64,000 nt of DNA from Sphaerisporangium sp040685555. GTDB taxonomy: Bacteria; Actinomycetota; Actinomycetes; Streptosporangiales; Streptosporangiaceae. The notes below the pieces were generated by a model. The model did no database searches, was not told where the DNA came from, and worked only from the letters and a program-made list of their open reading frames with translations. The stretch is taken from positions 1-64,000 of the forward strand of contig NZ_JBFBIK010000026.1 of the NCBI RefSeq assembly GCF_040685555.1, in the 5' to 3' direction. Every line of letters begins with the position of its first letter. Positions within the stretch are counted from its first letter, which is position 1. Shown piece by piece: positions 27,246 to 36,534 of this stretch. The position numbers and the translations under genes were made by a program.

Positions 27246-28148
27246 TCAGGGGGCAGAGGAGATGTCGTCCATGCGGGCCGCGAGCTGCTGGGGGTCGCCG
27301 CCGAGCAACGCGGACGTCGCGCGCCACCAGGCGAACCACTCGCCGCTGCGCCACATCCAGTCGACGCGCTCGATCGCGGCGATGACGTCGCCCTTCGCCT
27401 GCCACCACGGACCGACCTGCTCGCCCGTGGCGCCGTGGCGCAGCGCCCAGTGACGCAGTTGCTCGGCCGCGTGCTGGTCGACGGTCACGGCGTACGGATC
27501 GGGGTCCTCGCCGGGAAGCTGGTGAGGGCCGAGCCCCGCCGCCACTCCCCAGCTCCACTGGGCCTCGGCGGGTCTTGAGTAACGCAGCGAGGAGAAGTCG
27601 AGGTGCGACCCGAGCTCGCCGCCGGGCCGCTCCGTCACCACCGCGTCAAGGCGGCCGCCCGCGTCGAACGAGACGACCAGCCGCTGCCCCGCGGCGACCC
27701 CGCCGGGGAGGTCGACGCGGTCCTCTCCCTGCCAGGAGTTGAGGTCCACCGACCCGATCGGCGCGCCCCACGCCACGTCGGCGGTGTCGTCCGCGATCCA
27801 CGCGGCCAGCATCTCCAGCACGGTGAGGTCGGTCCACGGCTCGATGGCGGTGTTGGCGGCGAGCACCTCGTCGGGGGCCGGTATCTTCCCGCCCCGGCCG
27901 GCCGCCCACCATTCCCTGCCGAGCGCGCCGGTGCCGACGAGCAGGCCGGCGATCGCGGCGAGCTCCGAGGACCTCCTGGTGAGGGCGGCGCCCTGCGCCA
28001 GTTCCACGCAGCGCGCCACGCGGTCGTCGCCGAGCGCGGCTCTCGCTTCGCGCAGCAGCAACGCGGCCGTCGGATGCTGCTCACCCAGCAGATCGTGGAT
28101 GAGTCGCCGGGCCTCCGATCGAGCATCCTCTGCACGAAACTCACGCAT
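27246..28148 (-). CDS. Unknown soluble protein (300 residues)
   Basis: A 300-residue protein from ATG 28148. Residues 1-75 are helical (ARRLIHDLLGEQHPTAALLL). The middle is a Trp-rich alpha/beta segment (GREWWAAGRGGKIPAPDE, VAWGAPIGSVDLNSWQG). The C-terminus is helical with many Trp residues (WWQAKGDVIAAIERVDWMW). I do not recognise a family. Natural codon use and composition support a real gene. It lies upstream of the DsbA-type gene in the same direction, 37 bp away. Confidence 0.75.
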   Translation of the reverse strand: MREFRAEDARSEARRLIHDLLGEQHPTAALLLREARAALGDDRVARCVELAQGAALTRRSSELAAIAGLLVGTGALGREWWAAGRGGKIPAPDEVLAANTAIEPWTDLTVLEMLAAWIADDTADVAWGAPIGSVDLNSWQGEDRVDLPGGVAAGQRLVVSFDAGGRLDAVVTERPGGELGSHLDFSSLRYSRPAEAQWSWGVAAGLGPHQLPGEDPDPYAVTVDQHAAEQLRHWALRHGATGEQVGPWWQAKGDVIAAIERVDWMWRSGEWFAWWRATSALLGGDPQQLAARMDDISSAP

Positions 28149-28451
28149 ATCACCACGTTACGCCCAGAGATCCTCTTCCGCGAGGTTCCGTAACAACCCT
28201 GGGATCTACCTGACACGTACGGCGGATCGCGCCCGCGCCCTCGCTACGGCGCCTCGCCTGCCGCCCGCGATGGACTCCGCGAAGGCGGTCGCGGCGTGCT
28301 CCGGCCCGGCGCTCGGGCGCCTCCCGTGCCCGGGCCAGTACGGCCGCGCGGCCCCGGAACCGCCCCGGCACCGGGGCAAAGGCTCGGGCAACCGCCCGCA
28401 CCCGGACTTGTGAACGTTGCCGGGAACAGGCGAAAGATCTAAGGAGGGCCG
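28149..28451. other. 303-bp intergenic region, nothing recognised
   Basis: Very GC-rich. An AAGGAGGG purine run at 28441-28448 looks like a ribosome binding site on the plus strand, but no frame follows it. No clear hairpin or promoter was seen. Confidence 0.5.
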
Positions 28452-29228
28452 TTATCGCCCGCGGCCGGTGCGGCCGAGCAGCCACCCGATGACGGCGCTG
28501 CCGAGGGCGACGCCCGCGCCCATGCCGAAGGCGGTCAGCACCGGCCAGACCGGGGTGCCGCTTCGTCGCTCGGACGCCCGCGCCGCCTCGCCACGGGGCC
28601 GCTCGAAGACCTGCCCGGCCTCGTGCCGCTCCACTACCCGGGCCGCACCGCCATCCGCCATCCGGGCCGTACCGCCATCCGCCACCTGGGCCGCACCGCC
28701 ATCGGTCACCAGGGCCGTGCCGCCGTTCGTGGCCGGGATCGTGGAGGGCAGGAGCGCCAGGCCGCCGGGAGCCTCCGCCGGAACGGAGCCCACCTGGAGG
28801 TGCTGCTCGACGGCGTTGAAGAACTCCCCGGCGGTCTTCTTCGCGACGGAGCCGAGCATGCGCTGGCCCACCCCGCCGATCATGCCGCCGACGACCGCCT
28901 CGGCGTCGTAGTCGACCCGGGTCGCGCCGCCGTCGACCTCGCTCAGCGAGATGCGCACGGTGGCGTCCACGGTGCCGGGCGCTCCGGCGCCCCGCGCGCG
29001 GAGCGTGAACCGCTCGGGCTCCTCGGGGTCGGAGAGCGCGACCTCGCCCTGGTAGACGCCCTTGATGGAGGCGACGCCCGCGGTGACCGTCATGCGGTAG
29101 GTGTCGCCGCCCGTGGCCTCCAGCCGCTCGCACCCCGGGATGGTGCGCACCAGCACCGCCGGATCCTGCAGGGCGGCCCACACGCGACCTCGGTCGACTC
29201 CGACCACGGCACTGCCAACGACCTTCAT
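28452..29228 (-). CDS. CoxG-like SRPBCC protein with C-terminal membrane anchor
   Basis: A 258-residue protein from ATG 29228, with GGAGG five bases upstream. Residues 1-145 are the CoxG/SRPBCC fold (DRGRVWAALQDPAVLVRTIP, then CERLEATGGDTYRM and ASIKGVYQGEVAL). It continues with GGMIGGVGQRMLGSVAKKTA and EFFNAVEQHL. A linker with eight-residue repeats (xxADGGxA, 24-bp DNA units) follows. One membrane helix near the end (VLTAFGMGAGVALGSAVIGW) is followed by Arg-rich residues. CoxG proteins assist molybdenum hydroxylases of the CO/xanthine dehydrogenase family at the membrane. The matching oxidase genes are 11 kb away in this window (39909-43673). Confidence 0.85.
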   Translation of the reverse strand: MKVVGSAVVGVDRGRVWAALQDPAVLVRTIPGCERLEATGGDTYRMTVTAGVASIKGVYQGEVALSDPEEPERFTLRARGAGAPGTVDATVRISLSEVDGGATRVDYDAEAVVGGMIGGVGQRMLGSVAKKTAGEFFNAVEQHLQVGSVPAEAPGGLALLPSTIPATNGGTALVTDGGAAQVADGGTARMADGGAARVVERHEAGQVFERPRGEAARASERRSGTPVWPVLTAFGMGAGVALGSAVIGWLLGRTGRGR

Positions 29229-29553
29229 GGACACCTCCGATGCCGAGAGACTAGAGACCGACCGGCGACGCGGATAAGGGCAACTTCTGCCCGCCGATGA
29301 CGCTGGGACTCGTCAGGTCTCGCTGGCTCACCGCCATCCGTCTCGCGTGGGGATCACGTTAACACCGCCGCGACCCGGCCGCCTTGAAGGCGACCACCAC
29401 CATTCACGAGACAATCACCGGAAATTATCCCGAAATCGTCCCGAGTTTGATCCAAATTCATGAGCAGCCTTCGCCTTTGTCGGCGTTCGGGATATAACTA
29501 GCCAATTGTTCCGCAGCTTGCGGAGGGGCGGACGCGCAAGGGGACGGTTCACC
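29229..29553. other. 325-bp divergent promoter region
   Basis: Between coxG-like (minus) and the SARP regulator (plus). An AT-richer block at 29400-29510 contains TATAAC (29493-29498), a good -10 for the regulator. No gene seen. Confidence 0.5.
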
Positions 29554-32442
29554 GTGAGTGCTCAAACGGCGGGGCTTCAGTTCTCTGTCCTCGGCCCGCT
29601 CACCGCGACCCGCGACGGGGAGCGGCTCGACCTCGGCGGCAGCCGCGTCAAGGCGGTCGTCGCGACCCTGCTCATCGCCCAGGGCAAGGTGGTGACCGCC
29701 GAACGGATCGTCGAGGCGGTCTGGGGCGAGCAGGCCCCGAACAGCGTCATGGCCAGCCTGTATTCCTACGTCACCAAACTGCGCAAGTCCCTCGAACCCG
29801 GTCGGCCGTCGCGGGCGCCCACCGGCATCCTCGACCGTCAGGGCCCCGGGTACGTGCTGCGCGTCAGGCCCGAGTCGGTGGACGCCGAGCGCTTCGCCGC
29901 GCTGGCCGAGCGCGGCGCCCGGCTGCTGGCCGAGGACCCGGCCACCGCGGCGGAGAGCCTTCAGACCGCGCTCGGGCTGTGGCGCGGGCCCGCGTACGTC
30001 GACCTGGGCGACAGCGACGTGGCCACGGCCGAGGTCGCCCGGCTGGAGAACGCGCGGCTGGCCGCCCGCCAGGACCACGCGGCGGCCCTGCTCGCCATGG
30101 GCAGCGCCGTCCCGGCCGTGGGCGAACTGGAGGCTCTGGTCCGCCAGCACCCGCTCGCCGAGCGCTCCTGGGAACTGCTGGCCCTCGCCCTGTACCGAGG
30201 GGGACGGCAGGGAGACGCGCTCGCCGCGTTGCGCGCCGCGCGTGAGCGGCTGATCGACGAGCTGGGCGTGGACCCCGGCCCCTCGCTGCGCGCCATGGAG
30301 ACCGCGGTGCTCCGGCAGGACCCCGCCCTGGACTGGCAGCGTCCCCGCGAGACCGTGGCGCTCGCCGAGCCGGTCGAGCAGCGCGAGGCCCCCGGACCCC
30401 GGCTCCCCGCGCCGCTGACCCGCCTCATCGGGGGCGAGGGCGCCGTGAGCACGGTGACGGGGCTCCTCGCGACGCACCGGCTGGTGACGATCACCGGCGT
30501 CGGCGGCGCCGGCAAGAGCCGCCTGGCCCTGGAAGTCGCCCACCAGCACGCCGGCCGGGCGGAGGGCGAGGGGCCGTGGCTGGCCCTGCTCGCCGACGTG
30601 GCCGACGAAGCGCTGCTCCCGTGCGCCATCGGCGCGGCCATGGGCACCGCGATCACCAAGAGCGCGGACGACCTCGCGGCCTCGATCGGCGACCGCCAGA
30701 CGCTCCTCCTGCTGGACAACTGCGAGCACCTGGTCGACGCGGTGGCGGGCCTCGCGGAGGGCCTGCTGTCCCGGTGTCCCGGCCTGCGGCTGCTGGCCAC
30801 CAGCAGGGAGCCGCTGTCGATCGCCGGAGAGGCTACCTGGGATCTGCCGCCGCTGGACCCCGACGGCACCGGCGTCGAGCTCTTCGTGGAACGCTCCCGC
30901 GCGGTGCGCCCCGGCTGGCGGCCCCGGCACGCCGAGCGCGAGCTGATCTCCCGGATCTGCCGCGAGCTGGACGGCCTTCCCCTGGCGATCGAGCTGGCGG
31001 CGGCCCAGACGCGCGTCCTGTCGCTGCGGCAGATCGAGGAAGGGCTCAACGACCGCTTCGCGCTGCTGGCCGGGGGGTCGCGTACCGCTCCGGCGCGCCA
31101 TCGCAGCCTGGAGGCGGCCATCGAGTCGAGCGTGCGCCTGCTCACCCCGGCCGAGCGGCGGCTCCTCGGTTGCCTCAGCGTGTTCGAGGGCGGGTTCGAC
31201 CTGGAGGCCGCCGAACGGCTGGACGACCGCCCGCCCGTGCTGCCCCGGCTGAGCGGGCTGGTCTCCAAGTCGCTCGTCACCGTGGACGGAGGAACGCCCC
31301 GCCGCTACCGCATGCTGGAGACGATCCGGCAGTACGCCCTGCGCACGCTGCCCGGCGACGAGGTGCCCGGCTGGGCCGGACGGCACGTCGCGTGGGCGGT
31401 CGAGCTGGCCGAGACCGCCGACCGGCGACTTCGGAGTTTCGACGGCGAGCTGTGGATGCGCAGGCTCCGGTACGAGCAGGCCAACATGCGCACCGCGCTC
31501 GCCCACGCTCTGGCCTCCGGCGACGGGGACTCCGCGCTTCGCGTCTCCACGGCGCTGGCCTGGCACTGGTACCGCGCCGGGAACGTGCACGAGGGCATCG
31601 GGTGGCTGTCCAAGGCGCTGGACTCCGCGGGCCCCGACCACCCGGGCCGGGGACAGGCGCTGATCGGACGGGCGCTGCTCCGCTACCTCGCCGGCGACCC
31701 GATCACCGCCAACGACGACGTAGAGATCGCGCTGCGGCAGGCCGAGGCCGTCGGCGACATCGAGGTCATGGCGCGCGCCCTGCCGTACAGGGGGTACTTC
31801 CTGCAGCTCAGCGGCAACCCCAGCCAGGCGCAGCTCGCCCTGTCCGAGGGATGGAAGCACGTGCGCGCCGCGGGCCTGCCGTGGGTGGAGGCGGAGCTCA
31901 TGATGGTGCGCGGGCAGATCACCCGCGTCGCCGGGGACCCCGCCCTGGCCGCGGGCCAGCTCGTGCAGGCGGCCGACATCGCCGAGGCGTGCGGCCACGA
32001 CTGGGCGTACTGCTCGTCCGGCTGGATCGGCGCGAAGGTCGCCATGGACCTCGGGGACGCGGACCGGGCCGTGCAGCAGGCGGCGCGGCTGGTGGTGCAC
32101 CTCGACCGCACCGAGGACATGACCTCGTGGCTCGCGTGCGCCCACGTGCTCGCGGGGGCACTCGGCATGGCGGGCCGGGCGATGGAGGGCGCCGTGCTGC
32201 TCGGCGCGGTGTCGGCCATCGGCTCGCGCGTGGGCTACTCGCCCCAGCTGATGGACCCGCTCGACGGCCCGCGCAACGTCGCCGTGGTGCGCGCGCCGCT
32301 GACGCCGGAGGCGTACGAGGAGGCGACGGCCATGGGGGCGAGCCTCACCAAGGAGGACACCACCGCGACGGCCCGCCGCCTCATCGTCCGCTCCCCCGGC
32401 GAGCAGGACCACCGGCCGGTGCTCCGCATCGACCACTCCTGA
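29554..32442 (+). CDS. SARP-type regulator with NB-ARC ATPase and helical repeats (AfsR-like)
   Basis: A 962-residue protein from GTG 29554 (VSAQTAGLQFSVLGPL), with AAGGGG upstream; a TTG at 29506 is an alternative. Domains in order: OmpR-type winged helix (residues ~8-95, LVTAERIVEAVWGE-type), bacterial transcriptional activation domain (~100-250), NB-ARC ATPase (P-loop GVGGAGKSRL, Walker B LLLLDNCEH, sensor ATSREPL) and a TPR-like C-terminal half. This is the AfsR layout: ATP and ligand state control DNA binding to direct repeats at -35. It normally activates secondary-metabolism or development genes. It is monocistronic and no target biosynthetic cluster lies beside it. Confidence 0.93.
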   Translation: MSAQTAGLQFSVLGPLTATRDGERLDLGGSRVKAVVATLLIAQGKVVTAERIVEAVWGEQAPNSVMASLYSYVTKLRKSLEPGRPSRAPTGILDRQGPGYVLRVRPESVDAERFAALAERGARLLAEDPATAAESLQTALGLWRGPAYVDLGDSDVATAEVARLENARLAARQDHAAALLAMGSAVPAVGELEALVRQHPLAERSWELLALALYRGGRQGDALAALRAARERLIDELGVDPGPSLRAMETAVLRQDPALDWQRPRETVALAEPVEQREAPGPRLPAPLTRLIGGEGAVSTVTGLLATHRLVTITGVGGAGKSRLALEVAHQHAGRAEGEGPWLALLADVADEALLPCAIGAAMGTAITKSADDLAASIGDRQTLLLLDNCEHLVDAVAGLAEGLLSRCPGLRLLATSREPLSIAGEATWDLPPLDPDGTGVELFVERSRAVRPGWRPRHAERELISRICRELDGLPLAIELAAAQTRVLSLRQIEEGLNDRFALLAGGSRTAPARHRSLEAAIESSVRLLTPAERRLLGCLSVFEGGFDLEAAERLDDRPPVLPRLSGLVSKSLVTVDGGTPRRYRMLETIRQYALRTLPGDEVPGWAGRHVAWAVELAETADRRLRSFDGELWMRRLRYEQANMRTALAHALASGDGDSALRVSTALAWHWYRAGNVHEGIGWLSKALDSAGPDHPGRGQALIGRALLRYLAGDPITANDDVEIALRQAEAVGDIEVMARALPYRGYFLQLSGNPSQAQLALSEGWKHVRAAGLPWVEAELMMVRGQITRVAGDPALAAGQLVQAADIAEACGHDWAYCSSGWIGAKVAMDLGDADRAVQQAARLVVHLDRTEDMTSWLACAHVLAGALGMAGRAMEGAVLLGAVSAIGSRVGYSPQLMDPLDGPRNVAVVRAPLTPEAYEEATAMGASLTKEDTTATARRLIVRSPGEQDHRPVLRIDHS

Positions 32443-32463
32443 GCCGCCCCGGGCGGGCCGGCG

Positions 32464-33753
32464 CTAAGGAAGTTCCTCCGGATCTCGGGTCATCGCCGTC
32501 CCGCCGTTGAGGCTGTACGGGCGGCGGGCGCCGGACACGATCGCGCGGTGCCCGGCGACGACGCCGTTGTGGTAGCGGTTGCCGGGCCTCGGGCGCTCCC
32601 CCGGCGCCCGCTGGTGCTCCCAGGAGTCCAGGCGCCGCCGCAGCTCGGCGCGGTCGATGAAACGCGCCTCTTCCATCGCCGCCAGCGTCACGCTTCCGTA
32701 CGCGCCGGCGAACGCCCCGCTCATCAGACGCGCGATCAGGCGCTGATCGGTGCGGGGAACCTTGGACACGGCCTCGCGGATGTGCCGCCGGAAGGCGTCG
32801 TGGTCCTGAAGCTCCTCGTCGATCATCGCCTGGTTCAGCGGAGGGTAAGGGCTGTCGGGGCAGAGCCGCGCGGCCCTGGCGAGGAAGGCCCGCGCCCGTT
32901 CGTGGTCCTTGGGCGGGGCGAGCGAGATGAGCGCCGCCTCCACCAGCAGGCCGCCGGCCGCCTCCCGCGCGTGCGCGACGTCCTCGCGACGCGCCTGCGC
33001 GACGTCCTCGTGCCGCGCGTGCCGGGGCTCCGCGTGCGGTGCCTGTACGGGCTCCGCGAGGTGCGCGCGGCCCGGCGGGGCGATGAGGGCCTGCCCGTGT
33101 TCGAGCAGCTCGCAGGCCGCGGCGCGGTCGCTCTCCGCCAGGACGTGCGCCAGGGAGATCCACGCCTCGGCCACCAGAGGCCGGTGGGCGAGGACGGTCT
33201 GGAACGCGCGCTGGGCCCCCGGCTCGTCCCCCATCTCCATCAGGCACGTACCGAACAGGTACCAGGCGAGGGGCGCGGGATCGGCGCCCGGATCGGGCAG
33301 CGCGGCCACGGACGCGGTCAGCTCGGCCGCCGCCTCGGAGTACCGCCCGAACGACAGGTGCAGGCGCGCGCGCTGGATCGCCACGCGGGCACGCCTGCGC
33401 GGATCCGTCACCACCGCGGCCGCGAGGTCGAGCGCCCACGCCGCGTCCTTCCTGCTCACTCCGTGGTCGATCCATATCTGCGCGGCGTTCGTCAGGACCA
33501 CCGGGTCGTTCGGTGACACCTGCAGCAGGGCGCCGTACCGCCGCAGGGCCTCCGCCGGCATGCCGTCGGCGTGGTGCCGGATCGCCGCGTCCAGGTCCTC
33601 CCCATACTGGCGCCACTGCGACTCGGCCGGCTCGCGCCCGTGCTCGTCCCTGCGTTTGAGCGACGCCCTGTGCGAGTGCAGCGCGCGTACGACGGCGAGC
33701 CCGGCGACGGCGATGAGCGGCCCTGTGCCTTCCCTGACTTCTTCGCCGCCCAT
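32464..33753 (-). CDS. Helical-repeat (TPR-like) protein of the Crp/cyclase-like operon
   Basis: A 429-residue protein from ATG 33753 (AGAGGG upstream). After a short N-terminus with one hydrophobic stretch (GPLIAVAGLAVVRAL) it is TPR-like throughout (DAAIRHHADGMPAEALRRYG, SPNDPVVLTNAAQIWIDHGV, ALAWYLFGTCLMEMGDEPGA, VAEAWISLAHVLAESDRAA). A charged insert with eight-residue units (EDVAQARR, EDVAHARE) splits the array near residues 245-265. It is the third gene of a minus-strand operon, 12 bp after the cyclase-like gene, so it likely forms a complex with it or reads its output. Confidence 0.8.
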   Translation of the reverse strand: MGGEEVREGTGPLIAVAGLAVVRALHSHRASLKRRDEHGREPAESQWRQYGEDLDAAIRHHADGMPAEALRRYGALLQVSPNDPVVLTNAAQIWIDHGVSRKDAAWALDLAAAVVTDPRRRARVAIQRARLHLSFGRYSEAAAELTASVAALPDPGADPAPLAWYLFGTCLMEMGDEPGAQRAFQTVLAHRPLVAEAWISLAHVLAESDRAAACELLEHGQALIAPPGRAHLAEPVQAPHAEPRHARHEDVAQARREDVAHAREAAGGLLVEAALISLAPPKDHERARAFLARAARLCPDSPYPPLNQAMIDEELQDHDAFRRHIREAVSKVPRTDQRLIARLMSGAFAGAYGSVTLAAMEEARFIDRAELRRRLDSWEHQRAPGERPRPGNRYHNGVVAGHRAIVSGARRPYSLNGGTAMTRDPEELP

Positions 33754-33765
33754 GGCCCTCTTCCG

Positions 33766-34488
33766 TCAGTACTCGTCGATGTTGACGATGGGACCCGTCA
33801 GACCGGCCCCCATGCGCGCGGGGGTGACACGGACCCGGCGCGGGATGTCGCGCCCGCCCGACGCGGCGTCCGGCACGCTGATCCACGCCTCGGTCACGAC
33901 GTCCTTCGAGCGCACGGTCACCTGGCGGAACAGGTGTCTTCTCAGGTCGCGGTGCTCATGCTCGATGACGTCCTCGAACAGCGGCGCCGAGACGGCGACG
34001 GCCAGGTCGGCGTCCGGGTGCTCGTCGAGCGCGCCCCGCAGCTCGTCGCTGTCGCGCAGGCTGCGGACCATGTTGACCGCCCTGCCGGTGAACCCGCCGT
34101 CGCCCACCCGGGTCGGGCCCTGGTGGAAGGCCACGCGCAGCCGCAGCCGCAGGGGCGCGTTCTTGCCGAGATGGCGGTTGCGCTGGCGCAGGGCGATGCG
34201 GAGCTCGCCGGCGAACCCGGCGATGACGCGGGCCTCGTGCACCCCCGACGGCAGCAGCAGGACCACCCCGTCGCCCTGCTCCCCGCGCAACATGACGGTC
34301 CCGGGCACCAGGGGCGCGCCTCCCTCGGCGAAGTAGAGCCGGTCGAGGCCCGCCTGCCTGCTCGCGTCGGCGATCACCTCGGTGAGCCGGCGCCGGATCT
34401 CCCTCTGCCCGGGATCGTGCCAGAACCCGTGGTCGTGGACGTCGAGGGCGATGCACAGCCGGCGGACCTCTCCGCTCAGGTCGTTCAA
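33766..34488 (-). CDS. Nucleotide-cyclase-like domain protein, possibly degenerate
   Basis: A 240-residue protein. TTG 34488 is preferred because AAAGGAGAG ends five bases upstream. The whole protein is a class III cyclase-like fold. The first metal-Asp strand is CIALDVHDHG, the second is QGDGVVLLLPSG. The parallel helix is EARVIAGFAGELRIALRQRN, then RLRVAFHQGP. The dimer-side motif is GRAVNMVRSL, where class III enzymes have V-N-x-A-x-R. Both metal Asp residues and the Asn are kept but the Arg is one position off. It may be a low-activity or ligand-binding cyclase homologue. It sits between a Crp/Fnr regulator and a helical-repeat protein. Confidence 0.65.
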   Translation of the reverse strand: MNDLSGEVRRLCIALDVHDHGFWHDPGQREIRRRLTEVIADASRQAGLDRLYFAEGGAPLVPGTVMLRGEQGDGVVLLLPSGVHEARVIAGFAGELRIALRQRNRHLGKNAPLRLRLRVAFHQGPTRVGDGGFTGRAVNMVRSLRDSDELRGALDEHPDADLAVAVSAPLFEDVIEHEHRDLRRHLFRQVTVRSKDVVTEAWISVPDAASGGRDIPRRVRVTPARMGAGLTGPIVNIDEY

Positions 34489-34546
34489 CGGTTCTCTCCT
34501 TTGGACGGGGCGGCGCTGCTGGAGTTCACACAGCGTCCCGCCCCGG

Positions 34547-35296
34547 TCACGCCGGAACCTCATAATCCAACGGGTTCTCGCCGAGTCCCGCGAAGGTCTG
34601 CAGCCTGCGGATGTCGTGGACGACGATGCGCCGGTAGCCCGTGCCGAGGACCCCTGCCCTCCGCAGCACGGTCAGGGCCTTGTGCACGGTCGGGTCGGCG
34701 GCCCCCACGAGCGCCGCGAGCTCCGGCTGCGTGAGGGCGACGCCGATCATGACGCCCTCGCTCACCGGCTCGCCGTACGACCACGCCAGCTCGACGATGA
34801 CGCGGGACAGCCGCGTGAGGGTCGAGAACGTGCCGTACTCGACCCGGCGGCGGGTGGTCCAGCGCACCTTGTCGACCACCGCCCGGTTGACGGCGAGAGC
34901 GGCCTCGGGGCAACGGCGCAGGAACGCCACGAAGGTCTCCTGGGTGATGAGCCGCACCAGGCAGGGACCCGCCGCGGTGACGGTGGCCACCCGGGGATGC
35001 CCGTCCAGGGCCGCGAACTCCCCCACGAGATCGCCGCCCACCCTTATGCCCAGCAGCGTGACCTTGCCGCTCTCGGTGTTCGCGGTGACCTTGACGCAGG
35101 CGTCCACGAGCAGGAAGACCTCGGTGGACCTGTCGCCCTCCAGCATGAGCGTCTCGCCCGCCGTCAACTGGCGGGGGCGTCCCAGCCCGAGCAGTTCGTC
35201 CCTGGCCTCTTCGCCGAGGCCGCCGAGAAGGCTGCCGCGCGGCCACTTGCCTACCTTGCGGATCACACGGCGCCGCCCGGGTTCGGGGCCGTTCAT
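34547..35296 (-). CDS. Crp/Fnr-family transcription regulator
   Basis: A 249-residue protein from ATG 35296 (GGGAGGACC upstream). Residues ~25-140 are a cyclic-nucleotide-binding barrel. Its phosphate-binding cassette is well kept (GGDLVGEFAALDGHPRVATV, with Glu and Arg in the positions that bind the ribose phosphate in CRP). Residues ~175-235 are a winged helix (ALTQPELAALVGAADPTVHK, ALTVLRRAGVLGTG). No Cys cluster of the Fnr type is present. A 7-bp inverted repeat (CCGGCTT 35322-35328, AAGCCGG 35344-35350) lies upstream and could be an autoregulatory site. It heads the operon with the cyclase-like and helical-repeat genes. Confidence 0.93.
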   Translation of the reverse strand: MNGPEPGRRRVIRKVGKWPRGSLLGGLGEEARDELLGLGRPRQLTAGETLMLEGDRSTEVFLLVDACVKVTANTESGKVTLLGIRVGGDLVGEFAALDGHPRVATVTAAGPCLVRLITQETFVAFLRRCPEAALAVNRAVVDKVRWTTRRRVEYGTFSTLTRLSRVIVELAWSYGEPVSEGVMIGVALTQPELAALVGAADPTVHKALTVLRRAGVLGTGYRRIVVHDIRRLQTFAGLGENPLDYEVPA

Positions 35297-35574
35297 GGTG
35301 GTCCTCCCAGCGTGACGGTGGCCGGCTTGCGGCCAGATGCTTTAAGCCGGACCCCCACCCGAGCTTTCCGACGGTCAAGAAGGCCACGTCCACGACGATC
35401 GAAGGAGCTTGGTGGCCGTTCGCCCGGAAGCCCGGCGTCCTTTCGGCGCGCTTCCGAAGCCGCGAATCTGGTTTGCTCTTCAACTGTGCGCGGGGGTCCT
35501 TGCGAAGACCTTGCGGATGGGTGACAGCGGTGGCCGCGGGCTTGCGGATCACCGCGATGGCAAGATGGCTCACC

Positions 35575-36534
35575 ATGATCTGGGGATGGAAGGCGTTACG
35601 CGTCGCGCTCGGGCTTGGACTTATCGGGATATGTTCGGCGAGCGGCACCGTCCTCCCCGCCGCGCCGGACTCCGCACCGACCGCGTCCGGTCTGTCCGCC
35701 GCTCCCACGCCGTCCCCGTACGCGAGCTCCCCCGCCCCCTCACCGGACGCGACTCCAACGGCCGGCCCGCCCTCCCCCGCGCGGGCGGCTCAGGTGGGCG
35801 CGCTTCCCCGGCCCGGCGAGGTCGACCGCGTACGCGGGCGCGCCGGCCGGCCTCCGGTGGTGACCGCCATCCCGACCAGGCGCAAGGTCGTCTTCCTCAC
35901 CATCGACGACGGCTGGGAGCAGGATCCGGGGTTCGTCAGGCTGGTCAGGGAGCGCGCGGTCCCGATCACCGTGTTCGCCATGCGCGACGCGGTGGAGGCC
36001 AGGGGCATGCCGGACCCGTCGGCGGCCGGCGGGCACTACGTGGGCGCGGGCAAGTGGTCCTACTTCCGCGAGCTGCGCGACCTGGGCGTGCCGATCGAGG
36101 ACCACACGCTCACCCACCCCGACCTGTGGGGCCTCGGGTACACGGCGCAGAAGGCCGAGATCTGCGGCTCCGCCAAGACCATCACCAGGCAGGTGGGGCG
36201 GCGCCCCGTGCTCTTCCGCCCGCCGTTCGGCAACTTCAACGACACCACCCTTCGCGCCGTGAAGGCGTGCGACCTGTCGGCCCTGCTCCTGTGGACCGCC
36301 AGCGTCCAGCCGGGCGGGAAGATCTCCTACCAGACGCCCGACAAGAAGCTCCACCCCGGCGACATCCTGCTGCTGCACTTCCGCGCCGATCTGGCCAGGG
36401 ACTTCCGCGTCCTGCTCGACAAGATCGAACGGCGCGGCTTCGAGCTCGGCAACCTGGACGCCTACCTCAGAGCGGCGGGAATCCTGCCGCCGGCTCCCTC
36501 GGACGGCGTACCCCCGAATCAGCCCGTGGGGTGA
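35575..36534 (+). CDS. Secreted polysaccharide deacetylase (NodB homology)
   Basis: A 319-residue protein if started at ATG 35575; in-frame starts at 35557 and further up are possible and none has a clear binding site. It has a signal-anchor (ALRVALGLGLIGICSA), a long Pro/Ser/Ala linker, and a carbohydrate-esterase-4 domain. The metal Asp motif is FLTIDDGW, the His pair is HTLTHPD, then RPPFGNFN, and the closing LLLHF motif. It deacetylates N-acetylated cell-wall or extracellular glycans outside the membrane. Monocistronic. Confidence 0.9.
   Translation: MIWGWKALRVALGLGLIGICSASGTVLPAAPDSAPTASGLSAAPTPSPYASSPAPSPDATPTAGPPSPARAAQVGALPRPGEVDRVRGRAGRPPVVTAIPTRRKVVFLTIDDGWEQDPGFVRLVRERAVPITVFAMRDAVEARGMPDPSAAGGHYVGAGKWSYFRELRDLGVPIEDHTLTHPDLWGLGYTAQKAEICGSAKTITRQVGRRPVLFRPPFGNFNDTTLRAVKACDLSALLLWTASVQPGGKISYQTPDKKLHPGDILLLHFRADLARDFRVLLDKIERRGFELGNLDAYLRAAGILPPAPSDGVPPNQPVG

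Noticed and set aside
28441..28452. AAGGAGGG as a plus-strand ribosome binding site
   Set aside because: No open frame follows; the sequence is the 3' end of the minus-strand coxG-like gene region.
29458..32436. Long minus-strand frame (about 990 codons) across the SARP regulator
   Set aside because: Antisense shadow of a real high-GC gene; Arg/Pro/Gly/His-rich and no domain.
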